The position numbers were made by a program, and so were the translations under genes. This document shows, piece after piece, positions 5,407 through 9,300 of a stretch of 9,300 nt of DNA. The notes beneath the pieces are model-generated. The model was given only the letters and a program-made list of their open reading frames with translations. It had not been told where the DNA came from and did no database searches. Origin of the DNA: Lachnospiraceae bacterium UBA4316 (GTDB lineage: Bacteria; Bacillota; Clostridia; Lachnospirales; Lachnospiraceae); contig DGUG01000222.1 in assembly GCA_002394535.1 (NCBI GenBank), positions 1 to 9,300 of the forward strand, written 5' to 3'. Each line of letters starts with the position of its first letter. The first letter of the stretch is position 1.

Positions 5407-6006
5407 TTACAGCGCCTCCTTTATCGCCGCAAGAAGATCGTTATAATCTTCAAACGCCGGAATATGCGGATAATCCGCCTTAATCGCATCAGTTGTTCTA
5501 AAGAGAAATCCTCTCTTACCTGCCTCAATCATCGCCAGGTCATTAAAACTGTCACCGCTTGCTATCGTATCAAATCCCATGGACTGGAGAGCTTTAACCG
5601 TAGTAAGCTTCGACTGCTGACAGCGCATCTTATACCCTGTGATCATGCCGTCAGCTCCCACTTCAAGCGTATTGCAAAACAGCGTAGGCCAGCCCAGCTT
5701 CTTCATGAGCGGAGTCGCAAACTGCTCAAAAGTATCGCTTATGATTATTACCTGTGTGATTGAACGCAGTTCATCGAGAAAATCCTTTGCCCCGGGAAGC
5801 GGCTCAATCTTGGAGATGGTATCCTGAATCTGAGGCAGTCCCAGCCCATGCTCGCGAAGTATTCCTATTCTCCAGTTCATCAGTTTATCGTAATCGGGCT
5901 CATCCCTCGTTGTACGCTTCAGTTCATCTATACCGCTCTCTTTCGAAAACGCTATCCAGATTTCGGGCACAAGCACGCCCTCAAGGTCAAGACACACTAC
6001 ATTCAT
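5407..6006 (-). CDS. thrH: ThrH-type phosphoserine phosphatase / homoserine phosphotransferase (HAD family)
   Basis: This is a 199-aa HAD-superfamily enzyme. In characterised ThrH (Pseudomonas aeruginosa), the protein dephosphorylates phosphoserine and can transfer the phosphate to homoserine, linking serine and threonine synthesis. Sequence support: motif I CLDLEGVLVPEIWIAF (nucleophile D7, with E9 where most HAD phosphatases have Asp), TTRDEPDYD (32-40), motif II IISDTFEQF (S90), a lysine near 133, and motif IV GDSFND (D152, D156). The DLEGVLVPEIW stretch is distinctive for ThrH over SerB. The start at ATG 6006 matches the family N-terminus; AAAGGAG is 11 nt upstream, and a closer out-of-frame ATG at 6013 may compete. 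The gene has its own extended -10 promoter and leads the operon with the MBL hydrolase. Confidence 0.9.
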   Translation of the reverse strand: MNVVCLDLEGVLVPEIWIAFSKESGIDELKRTTRDEPDYDKLMNWRIGILREHGLGLPQIQDTISKIEPLPGAKDFLDELRSITQVIIISDTFEQFATPLMKKLGWPTLFCNTLEVGADGMITGYKMRCQQSKLTTVKALQSMGFDTIASGDSFNDLAMIEAGKRGFLFRTTDAIKADYPHIPAFEDYNDLLAAIKEAL

Positions 6007-6098
6007 ATTTCATACGACTCCTTTATCTTTGTGGATTCCGTAATCGCAACACGCGATTTTATCACACATTTTCGTGGATTAAAGTTTACATAATAGGG

Positions 6099-6127
6099 AT
6101 TATAACAGATGAAATGATTTTTAGCAA
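6099..6127 (-). promoter_or_regulatory. Extended -10 promoter of thrH
   Basis: On the minus strand, TTGCTA (6127-6122), a 17-nt spacer ending in TGT, and a perfect TATAAT (6104-6099) form a strong extended -10 promoter. The expected start is near 6092, giving a leader of about 86 nt. That leader contains a small hairpin, AATCGC / GCGATT at 6058-6042. Phased 10-bp repeats lie directly upstream of the -35 box. Confidence 0.7.
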
Positions 6128-6129
6128 AT

Positions 6130-6159
6130 GTCGATCATTGTCTGATATTGTCGATCATT
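6130..6159. repeat. Three tandem 10-bp units upstream of the thrH -35 box
   Basis: GTCGATCATT occurs at 6130-6139 and 6150-6159, with a diverged middle unit GTCTGATATT at 6140-6149. The array ends 3 bp from the thrH -35 box and runs into the stop codon (6155-6157) of the M15 peptidase gene. The 10-bp period would place equal faces on the same side of the helix, as for an activator site. A binding role is inference. Confidence 0.5.
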
Positions 6160-6925
6160 TCGGATCATATTCAAAGTGCTGGTAATCCTTGACTGATTTC
6201 CATGAGCCTCCCCATGTAAATCCGGCCTCGGTAAAAAGCTTATACGCAAGATCATTCTCGTCAATCTTGTAATCAAAATCCAGCGACCTGTCGATATATG
6301 CAGCCCCTGATTCCGGCTCCACGTGGATTGTCCCGTCTTTTTCCTTAACATACGGATTATAGAGGGGATTAATGTCAACCGCCAGTCCTTTTCCGTGTTT
6401 TGATATCTTCTTTGTTCCGGATATATAGCGGAAATTAAAGCACGATGTGTTGTTGGCACTCATTGACAATTCATCATCCGCATTGTAATCATCAACAAGC
6501 GACATATGTTCAATGGGATAATCGTTTTCGTATAATATGCTGAATATATCAGTCAGCTTATCGGCTATCGCTACATTACAGACCATTTCACCTTCATGAG
6601 AATTTCCTTCCATATCTTTGTATGAAAGATGGAGGTATCTCAATTCGGAAAGTTTAACCGGGCAGTCATCGGGGAAGCTTACCCCTCTCATTCGCTCAAA
6701 TACCTCATCGCTTATCTCCTCTGCATAGAAAACCGGCTCCGGACTGCCGGAAATCTCAATCGAATCCTCCTGCTCGCTCTCGGAGGATACCTGATCGGTG
6801 CCCACATATAATTCCTGCGTATCAACAGTGATCTTTGGGGGAGTCTTTGCACTCTCCGTTCCGCAGCCTTCAACCATCAGTATGATCATAACAATTAATA
6901 GGATTTTGGGATAATTCAGTCGCAT
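6155..6925 (-). CDS. M15-family metallopeptidase (D-Ala-D-Ala carboxypeptidase-like), probable lipoprotein
   Basis: This 256-aa protein is predicted to cleave peptidoglycan stem peptides outside the membrane. Residues 6-20 form a hydrophobic export signal followed by VEGC (C21). This is a lipobox-like site with an unusual Glu at -2, so lipid attachment is likely but not certain. An acidic, low-complexity linker (about 43-66) precedes the catalytic domain. Zinc-site motifs of the M15 group are intact: SKHGKGLAVDINPLYNPY (H177, D184) and WGGSWKSVKDYQHFEY (D247, H250). The ASMxxNNTSxFNYR-like stretch (154-167, here SMSANNTSCFNFRY) and YPIEHMSLVDDY also fit the family. GGAGG lies only 3 nt before the ATG, a short spacing, but no alternative upstream start exists. 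The gene is divergent from the secreted-protein gene and upstream of thrH, which has its own promoter. Confidence 0.87.
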   Translation of the reverse strand: MRLNYPKILLIVMIILMVEGCGTESAKTPPKITVDTQELYVGTDQVSSESEQEDSIEISGSPEPVFYAEEISDEVFERMRGVSFPDDCPVKLSELRYLHLSYKDMEGNSHEGEMVCNVAIADKLTDIFSILYENDYPIEHMSLVDDYNADDELSMSANNTSCFNFRYISGTKKISKHGKGLAVDINPLYNPYVKEKDGTIHVEPESGAAYIDRSLDFDYKIDENDLAYKLFTEAGFTWGGSWKSVKDYQHFEYDPK

Positions 6926-6963
6926 ACTCCTCCGGCCCCCTGCAGGTATGGAAATATTAACAA

Positions 6964-6992
6964 TTGCATTTTCCGTCTATTTATATTAACAT
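6964..6992 (+). promoter_or_regulatory. Possible promoter of the small secreted protein gene
   Basis: TTGCAT (6964-6969) is followed after 17 nt by TAACAT (6987-6992). Both boxes are four-of-six matches. The surrounding DNA is AT-rich, so other pairs can be drawn and this placement is tentative. Confidence 0.35.
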
Positions 6993-7026
6993 ATTAGTCG
7001 TAGCATTTGTTACATACAAGATAACT

Positions 7027-7032
7027 AGGAGG
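7027..7032 (+). promoter_or_regulatory. Strong Shine-Dalgarno of the secreted protein gene
   Basis: A full AGGAGG, within TAGGAGGT, lies 9 nt upstream of ATG 7042. It is the best ribosome binding site in the window and suggests high translation. Confidence 0.8.
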
Positions 7033-7041
7033 TTTTAACAA

Positions 7042-7527
7042 ATGAAAAAAATTACGAAGTTATTGGTAGTATCAGCAATCTTTACAATGCTCTTTGCAAT
7101 GCCCGTTATGGCAAGAGAGGTTAGTTTCTCATCCGACAATACGGATTTCCTTATCACTCTCCTTAATAACAATACAGCAAAGTTACAGGGAGATCTTGCA
7201 TCATTTGCAAAGACTCAGGTAGGACCGGGCGCTGACGCTATCGTTGCTGCACAGACTGCTCTTGTAAACGGCAAGATCGCTGCAGTTAATAAGGAATGTG
7301 CTCAGAACCACCTTGCTATGCTTAACACAAAGGTGTACAACTTGAAGCAGCTTGAGGGAACCCGTCAGGCTCAGCTCAATTCATTCAAGGCTCTTGCACA
7401 GGTAAGTTCAACATGGAACGACGAAGTTGCAGCAGCTCAGAAAGAACTTGACAGAGTTTCTGCAGATCGCGCAGCAGCAGAAGCTTATCTTGCAGCAGCA
7501 CAGTCTAAACTTGCAGTTTTTCTGTAA
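7042..7527 (+). CDS. Small secreted Ala-rich helical protein, function unknown
   Basis: I do not recognise this 161-aa protein. It has a clear Sec signal peptide: KK at 2-3, a hydrophobic core at about 7-20, and a probable cleavage after VMA at A24. There is no lipobox, sortase motif or membrane anchor. The mature part (about 137 aa) is predicted mostly alpha-helical and rich in Ala, Gln and Leu. Its C-terminal half (about 100-159) has coiled-coil character, with segments such as EVAAAQKELDRVSADRAAAE. It has a single cysteine (C86). Short clusters of N and T (LLNNNTAKLQ) and the GPGADA turn near 61-66 break the helices. The full AGGAGG SD, an efficient terminator just downstream, and a narrow codon choice (GCT/GCA, CTT, AAG) suggest strong expression as a monocistronic message. 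A cell-wall or extracellular structural role is a guess only. Confidence 0.85.
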   Translation: MKKITKLLVVSAIFTMLFAMPVMAREVSFSSDNTDFLITLLNNNTAKLQGDLASFAKTQVGPGADAIVAAQTALVNGKIAAVNKECAQNHLAMLNTKVYNLKQLEGTRQAQLNSFKALAQVSSTWNDEVAAAQKELDRVSADRAAAEAYLAAAQSKLAVFL

Positions 7528-7561
7528 GGCTCAAAAGTATTGAAATAATACAGGATATCTC

Positions 7562-7599
7562 GAACGGAGCCGGCACTGTCGGTTCCGTTCTTTATTTTT
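7562..7599 (+). terminator. Intrinsic terminator of the secreted protein gene
   Basis: An 11-bp stem, GAACGGAGCCG (7562-7572) with CGGTTCCGTTC (7580-7590) including one G-U pair, encloses a 7-nt loop. It is followed by the T-rich run TTTATTTTT (7591-7599). This is a textbook rho-independent terminator lying 34 nt after the stop codon. Confidence 0.88.
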
Positions 7600-7642
7600 G
7601 AAACCGTTCAACCTTTTTCTAGTTCGAAATACAGGTAATAAC

Positions 7643-8944
7643 ATGAGTACTATATACATCACAGGTCACAGAAATCCGGATCTTGACAGCGTCTGCTCGG
7701 CATACGGCTATGCAAAGCTTATGAATCTTCAAGACCCCGACAATAATTATATCCCGGTCAGATGCGGTCATCTCGGAGACAGCACCAAAAAGATACTTGA
7801 TTCTCTGCAAATAGATATTCCGAAATACAAGAGGGATGTTTATCCAAAAGTCCGGGATGTAATGATGAACTCGCCATACAGGATTGATGCGGGCGACAAA
7901 CTGACAAGTGTTGCGGCAATATATGAAAAAAACAACCCCAGTGCTATTCCGGTATATGATAACGGAAGATTTTACGGTCTATTGACCGTTGATGATATAA
8001 CAAACTGGACAATGCGTGAGCTCGCCAAGGATAGCAAAATAACCGAAATACCCAGTATACGCATGATAATGAGCGAGCAGGAGCCACCCATTGATGCCGG
8101 AGAACTCTTCGATGAAGGTCGTACAATGCTTCAGGGCTCATCAAAACGTGGTCTCGCAGTATTCGAAAACGGCGAATATGCCGGCTACGTCACGAGAAGA
8201 TGTTTTCTGAAATGTCCCAAATACAATGTCATCCTTGTGGATCACAACGAACCTCACCAGAGTATCCGCGGAATAGAGACGGCAAACATAGTCGGAATAG
8301 TTGACCATCACAGACTCGACGCGATTAAGACCGACCAGCCGATTTTCATAGATGCTGAACCTTTAGGCAGTACGTGTACAATCGTATATCAGCTTTATAT
8401 CAGAAATACAAGGACTCCTGATCCCGAGACTGCAAAAGTCCTTCTTGCAGGGCTTATATCCGATACCCTTATTCTGAAAAGTCCGACGACTACAGGCAAT
8501 GATGTTGTAGCGGCGCATACGCTTGCTTCCCTCGCCGGGGTAAACCTCGAGGAATTCGGCCTTAATATGTTCTCACTTGTTGAAGACTTAAAAGACCGTG
8601 ATCCCGAATCCGCCATTGTGGCAGACTTCAAAACATACGTTGAAAAAGGTATCAAAATCGGCATCGGGCAGTGCGAAGTTACTACGCTCAATGATTTTGA
8701 CAGCTACGCTTATGATTACTCCGAAGGACTTGAAGCAATCCGTAAAAAGTCAGGTCTTGATTGGGCAGTGCTCATGATAACAGATGTAATCCACGAGCAC
8801 AGCACACTGATCTGTACAGACTACAAATCAAACAAACATCTCCCGTATAAGCCCATCGGGAATAACCTCTATGACATGCCTCAGGTTATGAGCCGTAAGA
8901 AGCAGCTTCTTCCGGAGATCATACACGCAGTAGGCGAACATTGA
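7643..8944 (+). CDS. ppaC: Manganese-dependent inorganic pyrophosphatase, family II, with CBS domains
   Basis: This 433-aa cytosolic enzyme hydrolyses pyrophosphate to two phosphates. The DHH catalytic domain is split by two CBS domains. Residues 1-66 hold GHRNPDLDSVCSA (H9, D13, D15); CBS1 spans about 68-123 (VRDVMMNSPYRI to GLLTVDDI); CBS2 about 137-190 (IRMIMSEQ to GYVTRR). The DHH domain then resumes with ILVDHNE (D200), IVDHHR (D221, H222, H223), LGSTCTIV and LLAGLISDTLILKSPTTTGND (D274). A DHHA2 domain ends with SRKKQLLPE (417-425). No DRTGG domain lies between the CBS domains, which leaves the shorter family form. Such CBS pairs bind adenine nucleotides and tune activity. ATG 7643 matches the family N-terminus; a TTG at 7598 lies in the terminator T-run. 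The SD is weak (ACAGG). Confidence 0.93.
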   Translation: MSTIYITGHRNPDLDSVCSAYGYAKLMNLQDPDNNYIPVRCGHLGDSTKKILDSLQIDIPKYKRDVYPKVRDVMMNSPYRIDAGDKLTSVAAIYEKNNPSAIPVYDNGRFYGLLTVDDITNWTMRELAKDSKITEIPSIRMIMSEQEPPIDAGELFDEGRTMLQGSSKRGLAVFENGEYAGYVTRRCFLKCPKYNVILVDHNEPHQSIRGIETANIVGIVDHHRLDAIKTDQPIFIDAEPLGSTCTIVYQLYIRNTRTPDPETAKVLLAGLISDTLILKSPTTTGNDVVAAHTLASLAGVNLEEFGLNMFSLVEDLKDRDPESAIVADFKTYVEKGIKIGIGQCEVTTLNDFDSYAYDYSEGLEAIRKKSGLDWAVLMITDVIHEHSTLICTDYKSNKHLPYKPIGNNLYDMPQVMSRKKQLLPEIIHAVGEH

Positions 8945-8954
8945 TAAAAATGAA

Positions 8955-8990
8955 TAAAGCCCCGGTCGAAATGACCGGAGCTTTAATTTT
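8955..8990. terminator. Bidirectional terminator between the pyrophosphatase and rny
   Basis: The stem TAAAGC / GCTTTA plus CCGGTC / GACCGG, with one C-A mismatch (8961 and 8979), encloses loop GAAAT. On the + strand it is followed by ATTTT and further T-rich sequence; on the minus strand by ATTCATTTTTATC. It can serve both convergent genes. It starts 10 nt after the pyrophosphatase stop and ends about 9 to 14 nt beyond the rny stop. Confidence 0.85.
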
Positions 8991-8998
8991 GGTTTTCT

Positions 8999-9300
8999 TT
9001 ACTTTGCGTAATCGGTTACACGACTCTCTCTTATGACACTTACCTTGATCTGTCCTGGATACTCAAGTTCAGCTTCTATCTGTTTACTGATATCCCTTGC
9101 AAGAAGTACCATATCCGAGTCATTTACCTGTTCGGGAACAACCATTACGCGGATTTCTCTACCTGCCTGAATAGCAAAAGATTTGTCGACTCCTTTAAAG
9201 CCGTTTGTGATATCTTCAAGTTGTTGTAATCTGTTTGTATATGTCTCAAGTGTTTCTCTTCTCGCACCCGGTCTTGCCGCACTGATCGCATCCGCAGCCT
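8999..9300 (-). CDS. rny: Ribonuclease Y, C-terminal part (5' end outside window)
   Basis: This is the C-terminal 99 codons plus TAA stop of RNase Y, the membrane-anchored endoribonuclease that starts mRNA decay in many Firmicutes. The visible protein starts in [16 protein letters not shown], just after the HD domain core, and continues through [19 protein letters not shown] and [18 protein letters not shown] to a terminal ESRVTDYAK. These are hallmark stretches of the RNase Y C-terminal region. The N-terminal transmembrane segment, coiled coil, KH domain and most of the HD domain lie past 9300. The frame is open to the window edge, with two bases of a further codon, so the gene is partial rather than broken. 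It shares the bidirectional terminator at 8955-8990 with the pyrophosphatase gene. Confidence 0.93.
   Translation of the reverse strand, partial: AADAISAARPGARRETLETYTNRLQQLEDITNGFKGVDKSFAIQAGREIRVMVVPEQVNDSDMVLLARDISKQIEAELEYPGQIKVSVIRESRVTDYAK

Noticed and set aside
5397..5410. Hairpin GTAAG / CTTAC at the thrH stop codon
   Set aside because: The stem is only 5 bp with no U-run; too weak to call a terminator or regulatory element.
6121..6459. 112-codon frame overlapping the M15 gene on the same strand
   Set aside because: It lies out of frame within a well-supported gene and its product has no family features.
7598..7642. TTG start giving a longer pyrophosphatase
   Set aside because: The TTG lies in the terminator T-run, and family members begin at the MSTIYITGHRNPD stretch.

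Overview
The window looks like chromosomal core DNA of a low-to-moderate GC Firmicute, most likely Clostridia and probably Lachnospiraceae. The reasons are AGGAGG-type ribosome binding sites, sigma-A promoters with consensus or extended -10 boxes in AT-rich gaps, an RNase Y gene, a Nudix hydrolase next to xerD, and a CBS-domain family II pyrophosphatase. The family placement is an inference from protein flavour. I see no phage, insertion sequence, CRISPR, tRNA or rRNA signature.

Layout. 1-63: a palindromic hairpin and the leader of a PHP-family (histidinol-phosphatase-type) phosphoesterase, 64-867 (+). It meets a XerD-type tyrosine recombinase (852-1736, -) tail to tail with a 16-nt overlap. 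xerD has its own strong promoter and a hairpin at the mRNA 5' end. Upstream of it on the same strand are a Nudix (ADP-ribose pyrophosphatase-like) gene (1969-2523, -) and a PLP aminotransferase (2580-3887, -), separated by two tight triloop hairpins; one of these encodes the last aminotransferase residues and its stop codon. Divergent from the aminotransferase is a hemolysin III/PAQR membrane protein (4056-4757, +) whose promoter is covered by a perfect 8-bp inverted repeat. It converges, with a 6-nt overlap, on an MBL-fold hydrolase (4752-5384, -, TTG start), which lies 22 nt downstream of thrH (5407-6006, -) in a probable two-gene operon. The thrH promoter sits just after an M15 peptidase lipoprotein gene (6155-6925, -). 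Divergent from that is a small secreted Ala-rich helical protein (7042-7527, +) with a strong SD and a strong terminator. Then come the pyrophosphatase (7643-8944, +) and the 3' end of rny (8999-9300, -), which share a bidirectional terminator.

How the genes fit together: most are housekeeping genes, covering amino-acid and phosphoester metabolism (PHP phosphatase, aminotransferase, ThrH), nucleotide-sugar and pyrophosphate clean-up (Nudix, PPase), chromosome dimer resolution (XerD), RNA turnover (RNase Y) and cell-wall or envelope functions (M15 peptidase, PAQR protein, secreted protein). Strand switches are frequent and transcription units are short (one or two genes). No stretch over about 300 bases lacks a gene; the longest gap (1737-1968, 232 bp) holds the xerD promoter and leader and a tandem repeat.

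I find no clear novel multi-gene system. The most noteworthy signals are small: a palindromic repeat (two related copies) that has become part of a coding sequence, a phased repeat array upstream of the thrH promoter, an operator-like palindrome on the hemolysin III promoter, and an unrecognised secreted protein that looks highly expressed.
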